Notes under the pieces: model-generated
What the model saw: only the letters and a program-made list of their open reading frames with translations
Told to the model about the DNA's origin: nothing
The model's database searches: none
Source of the DNA: JAGIBJ01 sp032119595
GTDB taxonomy: Bacteria; Actinomycetota; Thermoleophilia; Solirubrobacterales; Solirubrobacteraceae
Assembly (NCBI GenBank): GCA_032119595.1
Contig: JAUMBQ010000006.1
Span: forward strand, 1,364,001-1,428,000
Reading direction: 5' to 3'
DNA length: 64,000 nt
Shown here: piece after piece, positions 9,067 to 17,370 of the stretch
Position numbering within the stretch: position 1 is the stretch's first letter
Layout: the number at the start of each line of letters is the position of its first letter
Program-made: the position numbers and the translations under genes

Positions 9067-9109
9067 GCGCGAATCGTACGAACCCGGGTACTGCCCGATC
9101 GGATGGTCC

Positions 9110-9129
9110 GACCACCCGAACGGGTGGTC
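9110..9129. promoter_or_regulatory. 20-bp dyad upstream of response regulator
   Basis: GACCACCCGAACGGGTGGTC: two 9-base arms separated by AA, perfectly symmetrical, 44 bp before the response-regulator start and 54 bp after the ADH stop. There is no U-tract on either strand, so an operator (possibly autoregulatory) is favoured over a terminator. Confidence 0.5.
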
Positions 9130-9182
9130 TGCGCGTGCCCACGTGGGGCGCTGGGAGCGGTTTGCTCGCGGCGGTAATCCGT

Positions 9183-10193
9183 TCAGGGGACAAGCACCGC
9201 GGCGCCCGAGAACCGTCCCGCGCGAAGGTCGTCGAGGGCTTGGTTTGCGTCGGTCAACGCGTAGCGCGTCACGTGCGTCTTCACGGGGACCTGCGCGGCG
9301 AGGTTCAGGAACTCGTGGCCGTCGTCGCGCGTGAGGTTGGCGACCGACCGAATCGTGCGCTCCTCCCACAGGTCGGCGTACGGGAAGCTGGGAATGTCGC
9401 TCATGTGGATGCCGCCGCATACGACGGTCCCGCCGGGGCCGACGGCTCGCAGCGCCTGCGGCACGAGGCTGCCGATCGGCGCGAAGATGATGGCGGCGTC
9501 GAGCGCTACTGGCGGTGGCTGCGACGACCCGCCGGCCCACGTGGCGCCGAGTTCACGGGCGAAGGCTTGGCCGGTCTCATCGCCGTCGCGGGTGAACGCG
9601 TAGACCTCCCGGCCCTGCGCGAGCGCGACCTGCACCAGGATGTGCGCGGCGGCGCCGAAGCCGTAGAGCCCGAGCCGTTTGGCGTCGCCGCAGAACCGCA
9701 GCGATCGATAGCCGATCAGGCCGGCGCACAGCAGCGGCGCGGCCTGGACGTCGTCGAACCCCTCCGGGATCGGGAAGCAGTACCGCTCGTCGGCGACCGC
9801 GTACTCAGCCATCCCGCCGTCGAGATCCCGTCCGGTGAACTGCGCGCGCTCGCAGAGGTTCTCCCGGCCCGCGCGGCATTGGCGGCATTCGCCGCACGTC
9901 CAGCCCAGCCACGGCACGCCGAAGCGCTCGCCGGTGGCCACGTCGGCGCCGACGATCTGGTGGCCGAGCACGCGCGGCGGCCGATCGATCGTCACCTCGC
10001 CGTCCAGGAGATGGAGGTCGGTCCGGCAGATGCCGCACGCCTTCACCTTCAGGAGTCGCTGGCCGGGCCCGGCTTGCGGCACGGGGAGTGTCGCTTCCCG
10101 CAGCGGCTCCCCAACGCCGTCGAACACCATCGCGCGCATGGTCGGCGGCGCGGCGGGCGTTACGGGCGGCGTCCCTACGGCGGGGTCGGTCAT
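9183..10193 (-). CDS. Zinc-dependent alcohol dehydrogenase (AdhA-like)
   Basis: A medium-chain dehydrogenase of 336 aa. Catalytic zinc ligands: Cys53 in KACGICRTDLH and His78 in LGHQIVG. The structural zinc Cys set is C100, C103, C106, C114 (GWTCGECRQCRAGRENLC). Rossmann fold at about 174-190 (LGLYGFGAAAHILVQVAL). The GHQ form in place of GHE is usual for this AdhA-like subgroup. It oxidises or reduces a primary alcohol/aldehyde with NAD(P). A second possible start is Met19 (MRAMVFDGVGEPL), where family members usually begin. Confidence 0.93.
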   Translation of the reverse strand: MTDPAVGTPPVTPAAPPTMRAMVFDGVGEPLREATLPVPQAGPGQRLLKVKACGICRTDLHLLDGEVTIDRPPRVLGHQIVGADVATGERFGVPWLGWTCGECRQCRAGRENLCERAQFTGRDLDGGMAEYAVADERYCFPIPEGFDDVQAAPLLCAGLIGYRSLRFCGDAKRLGLYGFGAAAHILVQVALAQGREVYAFTRDGDETGQAFARELGATWAGGSSQPPPVALDAAIIFAPIGSLVPQALRAVGPGGTVVCGGIHMSDIPSFPYADLWEERTIRSVANLTRDDGHEFLNLAAQVPVKTHVTRYALTDANQALDDLRAGRFSGAAVLVP

Positions 10194-10330
10194 GCGAAGG
10201 AGCGTACGACGTGGTCTGCGCGGGCCCCGCGGGGTTGTCCGCAGGTGGTGCGCGGCGCTTCGCGGATGAACCAGGGGTGCACGGTCGCCAGGGTGAGTCC
10301 CATGACGCGACCGACGGCCTGCGCCGACTG

Positions 10331-13129
10331 ATGCCGCTTCCTGCGGACGCCACCGAGGCCGCTCCCGCGGTCGATCCCGAGGTCGGCCTCCCGGCGCTGC
10401 TCGGGCAGCTCCACTCGCAATCGACCGGCCTCAGCGCCCGCGAGGCCGCACGACGACTGGCCCAATACGGGCCAAACGAGATCCGTCGCGAACAGCCGCA
10501 GCGCCATCTGAAGCAGTTCGTGGGTCAGCTCGTCGACCCGCTGGCGCTGCTGCTGTGGGCGGCGTCCGGGTTCGCGCTCGCGCAGGGCACGTACTCGGTG
10601 GCGGCGGTGATCGTGGCCGTGATCCTGCTCAACGCGGTGTTCGCGTTCGTGCAGGAGATGCAGGCCGAGAAGGCAACCGAGGCCCTCAAGCGATACCTCC
10701 CTGAGCATGCGCGGGTCCGGCGAGATGCTGCGGTGCTCGAGATCCCGGCCACCGAACTCGTACCGGGCGACGTGGTGCTGCTCACCGAAGGCGACCGGCT
10801 GTCGGCCGATGCGCGCTTGCTGAGCGGCTCGGTCGAACTCGACATCGCGGCGCTCACCGGCGAGTCGCAGGCGGTTGGGCGTCGGGCCCGGCCGGACGGC
10901 GCACGGGAGCCGACCGGCCCGCTGACCGAGGCCGAAGATCTCGTCTTTGCGGGCACGGCGTGCGTTGGCGGCGACGCTGAGGCGATCGTCTACGCGACGG
11001 GCATGGGCACGCAGCTCGGGAGGATCGCCGCGCTCACGCAGACGGTTGAGGTGGAGTCGAGCCCGCTTCAGGTGCAGGTGCGCCAGGCCGCCAAACTCAT
11101 CGCGGCGTTTGCGGTGACGGCCGGCGTGGTGTTCATGGCGTTCGGCACGCTTGTGGCTGGGCTGCCGGCCGATGAGGCGCTTTCGTTCGCGATCGGGCTG
11201 CTCGTCGCCAATGTGCCTGAAGGCCTCTTGCCGACCATCACCCTGGCGCTTGCGATCGGTGTGCGGCGGATGGCGAAGCGCAAGGCCCTGGTGAAGCGGC
11301 TCGCGGCGGTCGAGACGCTCGGGTCGACGGACGTGATTTGCACCGACAAGACCGGGACGCTGACCGAGGGGCGGATGACCCTGCAGCACTGGTGGGCGCC
11401 GGGCGGCGGCGGAGCCACGACGGAGCTGTTGTGCACGGCCGTGCGCTGCAACAACGCGAGCGCGGTGCGTGGCAGCAAAGGCTGGGAGCAGAGCGGCGAT
11501 CCGGGCGAGAGTGCGCTCCTCGTGGGCGCGGCAGCGGCGGGCTTCGACATTGCGGCGGCCTCGCTTGAGCGCGCTGAGCGGCGGCTGCGGTTGCTGCACT
11601 TCGACGCGCGCCGCAAGCGGATGACGACGCTCGACCGCGAAGGTGATCTCGGCGACGACGGCGATGGCGCCGGCGAGCGCGCCGGCGAGGTCGGTGAGCT
11701 GTGGTTGCATGCCAAAGGCGCGCCGCTGGAGCTGCTCGAGCGGTGCACCACGATCAGTGAGGGCGGCGAGGTACGCGAGCTGACGGAGGTCGACCGGCAG
11801 GCAGTCCGGGAGGCGGTCGACGGGTTCGCCGATGAGGGCTTGCGGGTCTTGGGTTTCGCGCATCGTCGCGCACGGCCCAGCGAGACCGATCCTGAGGTCG
11901 AGCGCGACGAGCTGGAGTCGGGGCTCACGTTCCTTGGCCTTTCGGCGATGGAGGACCCGCCGCGCGAGGGTGTGGCCGAGGCCGTCCTGCGGTGTCGCAA
12001 TGCGGGTCTGCGGATCATCGTGATCACCGGCGACCACGGCGCCACCGCAGTCGCGATTGCCCGGCAGACGGGCATCGTGCACGGCGATCCGCTGGTCATC
12101 GAGGGGCCGGAGGTCGACCGGATGGCGCAAAAGGATCTGGACGCGCTGCTGCATGGCACGCCGGAGTTGATCGTCGCGCGCAGTAATCCGGAGACGAAGC
12201 TGCACATCGTGGAGTCGCTGCGGTCGCAGGGTCACACGGTCGCGATGACCGGCGATGGCGTGAACGACGCCCCGGCGCTGCGGCGGGCCGACATTGGGAT
12301 CGCGATGGGGCTGTCAGGCACCGATGTGGCCCGTGAAGCCGCGGCGATGGTGCTCACCGACGACAGCTTCGCGTCGATTGCGGCGGCCGTCGAGGAGGGG
12401 CGGGTCGTCTACGACAACCTGCGCAAGTTCATCACCTACATCTTCGCCCACCTCACGCCCGAGGTCGTGCCGTTCCTCGTGTTCGCGCTCGCCGGCGGCC
12501 GGATTCCGCTGCCGCTAACCGCCCTGCAGATCCTCGCGATCGACCTTGGCACCGAGACCCTGCCGGCGCTCGCCCTCGGCCGTGAGCGGGCGGAGCCGGA
12601 TGTGATGGATCGCCCGCCACGCGCGGCTGGGACTCGCCTGATCGACCGCGAGATGCTCGTGCGCGCGTGGCTCTGGCTGGGCCTCGTCGAAGCCTTCCTC
12701 GTGCTCGCCGCGTTCTTCTGGGTGCTCGACAAGGGCGGCTGGAGCCCTGGCGATCCGACCGGTCCTGGCACCCCGATGCACGAGGTCTACGTGAGCGCCA
12801 CCACCATGACCTTCGCCGCGATCGTGGCCTGCCAGATCGGCGCTGGCATCGCCACCCGCAGCGCTCGCGCGTCGCTCCGCGAGATCGGCCTCTTCACCAA
12901 CCCGCTGCTGCTCTGGGGCATCCTCTTCGAGGTCGTGTTCGCCGCCGCGGTGATCTATCTGCCGCCGCTCCAGGATCTCTTCGACACGACGGCCCTCCCC
13001 GCAACAGACCTCCTCGTCCTGCTCGTGATGCCGCCGATCGTTTGGGCCGCCGACGAGCTGCGGCGCCAGGCGATGCAGCGCAAGGCCGCGCGCAGCGCGG
13101 CGGGTCCGGAGGCCGCCGCGAAGGGCTAG
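10331..13129 (+). CDS. P-type cation ATPase with Na,K-ATPase-like (P2C) cation-site motifs
   Basis: The protein has 932 aa if it starts at ATG 10331; no strong ribosome site, and an upstream GTG is possible. Cation-ATPase N-domain 20-80, actuator loop with LTGES (175-179), phosphorylation motif DKTGTLTEG (Asp339), hinge TGDGVNDAPALRRAD (640-654). Ten helices are expected. The cation-site helices read VANVPEGLLPT (Glu297, M4), TPEVVPFLVF (Glu711, M5) and IDLGTETLPALALG (Asp738, Glu742, M6). These resemble Na,K-ATPases more than SERCA-type calcium pumps. Divergent from the ADH gene, no beta subunit visible. The transported ion is unproven. Confidence 0.92.
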   Translation: MPLPADATEAAPAVDPEVGLPALLGQLHSQSTGLSAREAARRLAQYGPNEIRREQPQRHLKQFVGQLVDPLALLLWAASGFALAQGTYSVAAVIVAVILLNAVFAFVQEMQAEKATEALKRYLPEHARVRRDAAVLEIPATELVPGDVVLLTEGDRLSADARLLSGSVELDIAALTGESQAVGRRARPDGAREPTGPLTEAEDLVFAGTACVGGDAEAIVYATGMGTQLGRIAALTQTVEVESSPLQVQVRQAAKLIAAFAVTAGVVFMAFGTLVAGLPADEALSFAIGLLVANVPEGLLPTITLALAIGVRRMAKRKALVKRLAAVETLGSTDVICTDKTGTLTEGRMTLQHWWAPGGGGATTELLCTAVRCNNASAVRGSKGWEQSGDPGESALLVGAAAAGFDIAAASLERAERRLRLLHFDARRKRMTTLDREGDLGDDGDGAGERAGEVGELWLHAKGAPLELLERCTTISEGGEVRELTEVDRQAVREAVDGFADEGLRVLGFAHRRARPSETDPEVERDELESGLTFLGLSAMEDPPREGVAEAVLRCRNAGLRIIVITGDHGATAVAIARQTGIVHGDPLVIEGPEVDRMAQKDLDALLHGTPELIVARSNPETKLHIVESLRSQGHTVAMTGDGVNDAPALRRADIGIAMGLSGTDVAREAAAMVLTDDSFASIAAAVEEGRVVYDNLRKFITYIFAHLTPEVVPFLVFALAGGRIPLPLTALQILAIDLGTETLPALALGRERAEPDVMDRPPRAAGTRLIDREMLVRAWLWLGLVEAFLVLAAFFWVLDKGGWSPGDPTGPGTPMHEVYVSATTMTFAAIVACQIGAGIATRSARASLREIGLFTNPLLLWGILFEVVFAAAVIYLPPLQDLFDTTALPATDLLVLLVMPPIVWAADELRRQAMQRKAARSAAGPEAAAKG

Positions 13130-13154
13130 GTCGATCCCTAGTCGAGCACAAGCA

Positions 13155-14321
13155 TCACGACGGGTCGCGCTTCGGTGATGCCGCTGGTGATGGCCCGAAG
13201 CGCTCGTCGGCCCATGCGCGTGCAGCGGCCTGGTCGTCGCTCGCGACGGGGCCCAGCTCGGCGTCGAGCTCGCGCAGGTACTGCTCGACGGGCTCGACGT
13301 CCGCGTCGACGAGCGGCTTCACCGCGCCGAGCAACTCGATGCTCTCGAGCATCGCGTGGTGGGCAAGGCGCTCGTTCGTCATCTGGAGCGTGACGCGGTC
13401 GATGCCGCCGAGGGCCTCGGACACCGACACGATCTTCTTGGCGACGGTGTTGGGGTCGCCGATGAAGAGGGCGCCAGCCGGGCCGCGGGTGGCGTCGTAG
13501 CCGGCGCGGGTTACGGGCGGGAAGCCGCGTTCGCGGCCGATGCGGCCAAACATCTGCTCGTAGCCGGGGTAGAAGAGGTCGGCGGCCTGCTCGGTGGTCT
13601 CGGCCAGGAGGCCCGGCACGTGGATCGACACCTTGAGGTCGTCCGGAGCGTAGCCAGCGCGGCGACCTGCCTCGCGGTAAAGGTCGACGAGCGGCCGGAA
13701 CCGGCGCGGTTCGCCGCCGATGATCGCGACCATGAGCGGCAGGCCGAGTGAGCCGGCTCGCACGAACGACTCGGGGCTGCCGCCGACGCCGAGCCAGATC
13801 GGGAGCTGCTCCTGGAGTGGCCGCGGGTACACGCCCTGGCCGGTGAGGGGCGCGCGATGCTTGCCGGACCAGGTCACGTTCGGGGTTGCGCGGATCGCCA
13901 GCAGGAGGTCGAGGTTCTCGGCGAAGAGCGAGTCGTAGTCCTGCAGGGCCAGGCCGAACAGCGGGAATGCCTCGGTAAACGAGCCGCGTCCGACGACCAG
14001 TTCGGCGCGCCCGCCGCTGATGAGGTCGAGCGTCGCGAACTGCTGGAACACACGCACGGGGTCGGCCGCGCTCAGCACCGTGACGGCGCTGTTGAGCCGG
14101 ATCCGCTCGGTCCGCGCCGCAGCTGCAGCCAGGATCAGCGACGGCGCTGAATCCATGAAGTCCTGCCGGTGGTGCTCGCCCACCCCAAACGTGTCGAGCC
14201 CCACCCGGTCGGCCCGCTCCACCTCCTCCAAGAGGTGCGCCATCCGCTGCGCGGGCGCCACCGCCAGGCCCGTCTCCGGGTCCGTGACGGTCGAGACGAA
14301 GCTGTCGATACCGATCTGCAT
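13155..14321 (-). CDS. LLM-class flavin-dependent oxidoreductase
   Basis: A luciferase-like TIM-barrel monooxygenase of 388 aa. The start MQIGIDSFVS and the motifs FGVGEHHRQDF (residues 45-55), ERIRLNSAVTVLSAADPVRVFQQFATLD and GRAELVVGRGSFTEAFPLFG match the group using F420 or FMN. It probably oxidises an organic substrate with reduced flavin; substrate unknown. It is divergent from a secreted beta-propeller gene and has a perfect 20-bp palindrome 18 bp upstream of its start. The last 20 residues are a low-complexity tail. Confidence 0.9.
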   Translation of the reverse strand: MQIGIDSFVSTVTDPETGLAVAPAQRMAHLLEEVERADRVGLDTFGVGEHHRQDFMDSAPSLILAAAAARTERIRLNSAVTVLSAADPVRVFQQFATLDLISGGRAELVVGRGSFTEAFPLFGLALQDYDSLFAENLDLLLAIRATPNVTWSGKHRAPLTGQGVYPRPLQEQLPIWLGVGGSPESFVRAGSLGLPLMVAIIGGEPRRFRPLVDLYREAGRRAGYAPDDLKVSIHVPGLLAETTEQAADLFYPGYEQMFGRIGRERGFPPVTRAGYDATRGPAGALFIGDPNTVAKKIVSVSEALGGIDRVTLQMTNERLAHHAMLESIELLGAVKPLVDADVEPVEQYLRELDAELGPVASDDQAAARAWADERFGPSPAASPKRDPS

Positions 14322-14339
14322 GAAGATCAGGCTAGCAGC

Positions 14340-14359
14340 AACCGGACCGCGGTCCGGTT
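14340..14359. promoter_or_regulatory. Perfect 20-bp palindrome upstream of LLM oxidoreductase
   Basis: AACCGGACCGCGGTCCGGTT is fully self-complementary with no spacer. It lies between the divergent LLM gene (start 14321) and the secreted protein (about 14426). The form is like TetR-family operators; no regulator gene is adjacent. Confidence 0.55.
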
Positions 14360-14425
14360 AGAAGGGGACGGCAGATAGCCTTCCCCGCCACCGGCTGCCG
14401 TACCGGTACATGGTTGAATCGCCCG

Positions 14426-15433
14426 GTGCCCCTACGCCCCGTGTTCTCGCCCGTCGCTCTTGCGCTGGCGGCCCTCTCGGTGATGGCGCCGGCCGCCCAA
14501 GCCAGCTTCCCGGGCGCCAACGGGCCGATCTTCTTCAGTCAGTACACGGCGGAGCCGTTTCCGGGCGATCCGGACGACTTCGTAATCAGCGGTGACCTGC
14601 GATCGGTCGCTCCGGACGGCTCGGGCAACCGGGCGTTGACCGCGACGAAGGACGAGTCGGAGTCGGCGGCGGCGCCCTCGCCGGATGGTCGCCGGCTCGT
14701 GTTCGTCAACGGGCAGTCGCTCTGGACCAGCGCAATCGACGGCAGTGGCGCGACACTCCTCACCAAGCCCGAGTTCCACGCCGACAACCCGGCGTGGTCG
14801 CCAGATGGCCGGACCGTGGCCTTCTCCAGCGACGACATCGGGATCGTCGGCGTGAGCGTCGACGCTGCGGGCCGCGCCGTCGGGAAGCCCCGCACGCTGG
14901 TCCGTGCGAAACCGTGGCGGCCCGGTCGGCGCACCCTCGAAGCGCTCGGAGGGCCGCGGTTCATGCCCGACGGCTCGCTGCGGTACGCGCGGCTCCAGTT
15001 CGGTCTCGGCAAGCGGCTTACCGTTTCGACCTCGATCTGGCAGAGCAGCGCCGACGGCGGGAGTCCAGCGCGTGCGTTTCGCGGCTCCGGCGACGCGCGC
15101 ACCATCCTGAACTTCGACCTCTCTCCCGATGGGACTCGAATCGCGTACCTCGCCACACCCAACTTTCACCGCGAGCTGCGCCGCGTCTTCGTCGCCAACG
15201 TTGATGGCACGGCCCCTCGCCTCCTGACGGTGGCCACCAGCGGCAGCTACTTCGGTGACCTCGCCTGGTCGCCCGACGGGACCTCACTCGTGGTTTCCGA
15301 GAATCGCAACAAAACCACCGATGGGGCACAGCTCCTGGTCGTCGATGCGATGACGGGCGTTCGACGCACGATCGTGCGCACCGAGGAGAGCCCGATCTAC
15401 GAGACGAGCTGGGCGCCGCTGCCGACTGGCTGA
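14426..15433 (+). CDS. Secreted TolB-like beta-propeller (PD40 repeats)
   Basis: The protein has about 335 aa. I take GTG 14426 as start; TTG 14414 is in frame and would add four residues. A signal peptide with a hydrophobic core (VALALAALSVMAPAAQA) ends in an AxA cleavage site near residue 25. Several WD40-like PD40 blades follow (PSPDGRRLVFV, PAWSPDGRTVAFSSD, LSPDGTRIAYLA, LAWSPDGTSLVVSEN). Such propellers bind partner proteins or ligands outside the membrane; no catalytic motif is seen. Divergent from the LLM oxidoreductase. Confidence 0.87.
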   Translation: MPLRPVFSPVALALAALSVMAPAAQASFPGANGPIFFSQYTAEPFPGDPDDFVISGDLRSVAPDGSGNRALTATKDESESAAAPSPDGRRLVFVNGQSLWTSAIDGSGATLLTKPEFHADNPAWSPDGRTVAFSSDDIGIVGVSVDAAGRAVGKPRTLVRAKPWRPGRRTLEALGGPRFMPDGSLRYARLQFGLGKRLTVSTSIWQSSADGGSPARAFRGSGDARTILNFDLSPDGTRIAYLATPNFHRELRRVFVANVDGTAPRLLTVATSGSYFGDLAWSPDGTSLVVSENRNKTTDGAQLLVVDAMTGVRRTIVRTEESPIYETSWAPLPTG

Positions 15434-15531
15434 GGCCGGAGGGCCACCGCCACGGCGGGGTTGGTCGTCCGCAGCGGATTGGGTTCATGCGTCTGCGTTG
15501 CGCGGCCGTTGATGGACTACGTTGCGATTCG

Positions 15532-15717
15532 ATGGCTCCTGCGACCGAGACGAAGACCTGCCCGCAGTGCAACGCGGCCGTTCGGGAGTCGACACGCCGT
15601 TGTCGTCACTGCCGACACGAGTTCCAGGGCCCGGCGTTCGCTGGCTTGGGCGGCATCGCCGGATGGGTGCTGCTCGGCGCCCTCTGCCTGGGCTACGTCT
15701 GGCAAGCGACGCACTGA
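15532..15717 (+). CDS. Small zinc-ribbon membrane protein
   Basis: The protein has 61 aa from ATG 15532 (MAPATETKTCPQCN). Two CxxC pairs (CPQC and CRHC, 13 residues apart) form a small zinc ribbon, followed by one C-terminal membrane helix (FAGLGGIAGWVLLGALCLGYVW). Such proteins are widespread but uncharacterised; some assist membrane-protein regulation. It is the last ordinary-looking gene before the accessory island. Confidence 0.7.
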   Translation: MAPATETKTCPQCNAAVRESTRRCRHCRHEFQGPAFAGLGGIAGWVLLGALCLGYVWQATH

Positions 15718-16349
15718 AGTCGCCCCACGGACCCCACGCCGGGCAGCCCGCACCGCGTAGCCGCCATCGTCCAACCCCAAAGGTGGCACGCCGGGCCACG
15801 CCGATCCGTACCGTTTCACTCTGCGATGTCGCGGCTGTCTCGTTCACCCCCAGTCATAGCCGACGGGGATCGACCGACGACGACCTACGCCGCCGCGCCG
15901 CCTATGGCGTCGCTGAGTGTGGGCTGGTTGAGAACAAGACCGCGAAGCAGGTCGTCGCCATGCTCGGCGAGCCGTACGAAAAGCAACCGATCGGTCGACC
16001 GCCGCTCGACTCCGTCTGCTGGCACTCACTGACCTCGCTGGATCCGCGCACGCCGCCTCGCCGGACACGATCACGTGGGAAAGCCGCGTGGGGCTAGCCG
16101 GCGCTGGCTCGAACGCTGGCAGCGACCTTCAGGTTGCTATCTCCGCCGACGGTTCAGCGCAACAAGGGCACGACGATCTGGCTTTCGCTCAACTAGGCCG
16201 TCAACGCGGGACTCACCTTCCGGCCGCCGAAGAACGGCCGGTCCGTCAACGGTACGAACGCGGGACCATCGCGACGCGCGAGTTTCGCTAAGCGGTCGGC
16301 GCTTGAGTTGGTAGGTCGCGTCGACCCCAAGCACAGAATGTGGTTTCGC
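15718..16349. other. Gene-poor left edge of the accessory island
   Basis: No intact gene is supported here. The only protein-like signal is the frameshifted remnant described at 15850-16280. Base composition drops from the surrounding very high GC. I searched it by eye for integrase sequences and for a copy of the tRNA-Ala 3' end and saw neither. Confidence 0.5.
15850..16280 (+). pseudogene. Frameshifted remnant with a BamE/SmpA-like helix motif
   Basis: One frame reads ECGLVENKTAKQVVAMLGEP at about 15915-15975, which resembles the short helical motif at the start of SmpA/OmlA-like domains. It is then followed by a Trp-containing stretch. About 70 bp later a sensible continuation (PDTITWESRVGLAGAGSN) appears in another frame, with no start or ribosome site for either part. 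I read this as a decayed gene. The family assignment is weak. Confidence 0.3.
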
Positions 16350-16805
16350 CTACGGCTGCTCGACTGGCTGCGGAGTATCGGGCGCCTGAGGACGGATGAT
16401 GATCGATCGCATCGCGATCACGTCGCCATTCACGGCGACTAGCAGCCGGAGGTCGTCGTCGTCCTTCTCGACGATGTCGAGCCAGACCGCGAAGGCGCTC
16501 GGGAAGCTGCGCGGGTGCTTCCAAGAAGCGTCGGCTGCAGTGACGGTCACGATCTCGCTGCCCAAAAGCCACATGTCGCGGTCGTCATCGACGCGCATCG
16601 CGTAGACGTCGATGATCGCATCTCCTGCGGTACCGGCATCGGCAACCGCCTCGACGTAGAGACCGCACTCTAGGTAGGCGGGAAGTTGGCCGACGAGGAA
16701 AGTTCCATCCGACGTTAGACCCAACCGAATGTCGCGAACAGTGCCGCCAGCGCCGACGTCCAGCGTCGGTACGTCGTGCAGCAGCAAGACGGTGTCGATA
16801 TACAT
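16350..16805 (-). CDS. Hypothetical beta-rich protein
   Basis: The protein has 151 aa starting MYIDTVLLLHDVPTLDVGAGG. The sequence alternates hydrophobic and polar residues in a way that suggests a beta sandwich (VRDIRLGLTSDGTFLVGQLP, LYVEAVADAGTAGDA, LRLLVAVNGDVIAMRSIIIR). No signal peptide or membrane helix. The start resembles families of small cytosolic proteins found near defence or mobile genes, but I cannot name it. A single gene on the minus strand inside the lower-GC island. Confidence 0.65.
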   Translation of the reverse strand: MYIDTVLLLHDVPTLDVGAGGTVRDIRLGLTSDGTFLVGQLPAYLECGLYVEAVADAGTAGDAIIDVYAMRVDDDRDMWLLGSEIVTVTAADASWKHPRSFPSAFAVWLDIVEKDDDDLRLLVAVNGDVIAMRSIIIRPQAPDTPQPVEQP

Positions 16806-16884
16806 GAGCCCACAGTATCCGCGGCGAGCGGAAGAGCGCCAATACTGCGAGCCGAGAGCGGTCTAGGCGCTCCTGTCGAAATAC

Positions 16885-17061
16885 TTAGCTTTGTGAACCG
16901 AGCGCATCAGCCTGCCGCTTGATGTCGGCGGCAGCTTCCCGCGGAAGGGCAGTCGAGCGCTCCAACCGAGCGTGCAGCGTACGCACCCGAGGCACGTCCC
17001 AGCGGTTGACGGGCTTTGCCCGCTCGGCTCCGGAGTCGTTGCGATCAGGGTTATTGCTCAT
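16885..17061 (-). CDS. Small hypothetical protein, 58 aa
   Basis: An ATG at 17061 opens a 58-residue frame (MSNNPDRNDSGAERAKP...) ending in TAA at 16885. The first 18 residues are polar; the rest is one long predicted amphipathic helix (RTLHARLERSTALPREAAAD and on to IKRQADALG). The ribosome binding site is weak. It could be a small regulator or antitoxin-like partner, but nothing in the sequence proves expression. Confidence 0.4.
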   Translation of the reverse strand: MSNNPDRNDSGAERAKPVNRWDVPRVRTLHARLERSTALPREAAADIKRQADALGSQS

Positions 17062-17370
17062 AGCTCAGAAATCGTAGAGGTGAGGCCGGTCGACGCCTTG
17101 CAGGACTTCCTGCATGGAGTCAAATTTCCTCGGTTAGGACCGGTTCCCGATAGGTCTTAGGCGGTTGCGCGAGACACCCGACTATACCTCGTCGGGGCCG
17201 TTACTGGCGCCCGTGCTCGACAAAGAGACCAGAAGTCTGGGTATAGGGCGCGCGCCGTTCGAGGAAACTACCGCTTCGGGCTCACTCCGTCCAACCCGAA
17301 AGCCGAAGTCGGCGCCCACCCGGTTGAAGGGCGCCTCGACCCGCAGCGATTCCCGCGGTAGGTTCGGCCG
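17062..17370. other. Upstream region of the parA-SIR2 pair
   Basis: 309 bp without a supported gene. It must hold the promoter for parA-SIR2. A 7-bp inverted pair CTATACC (about 17182) / GGTATAG (about 17240) flanks part of it. Only a weak ribosome site (GTAGG) precedes the parA ATG at 17371, so a short or leaderless 5' end is possible. Confidence 0.4.

Noticed and set aside
10190..12235. Long open frame (681 codons) antisense to the P-type ATPase
   Set aside because: Arg/His/Leu-rich translation without any domain; it is the mirror of a high-GC coding gene.
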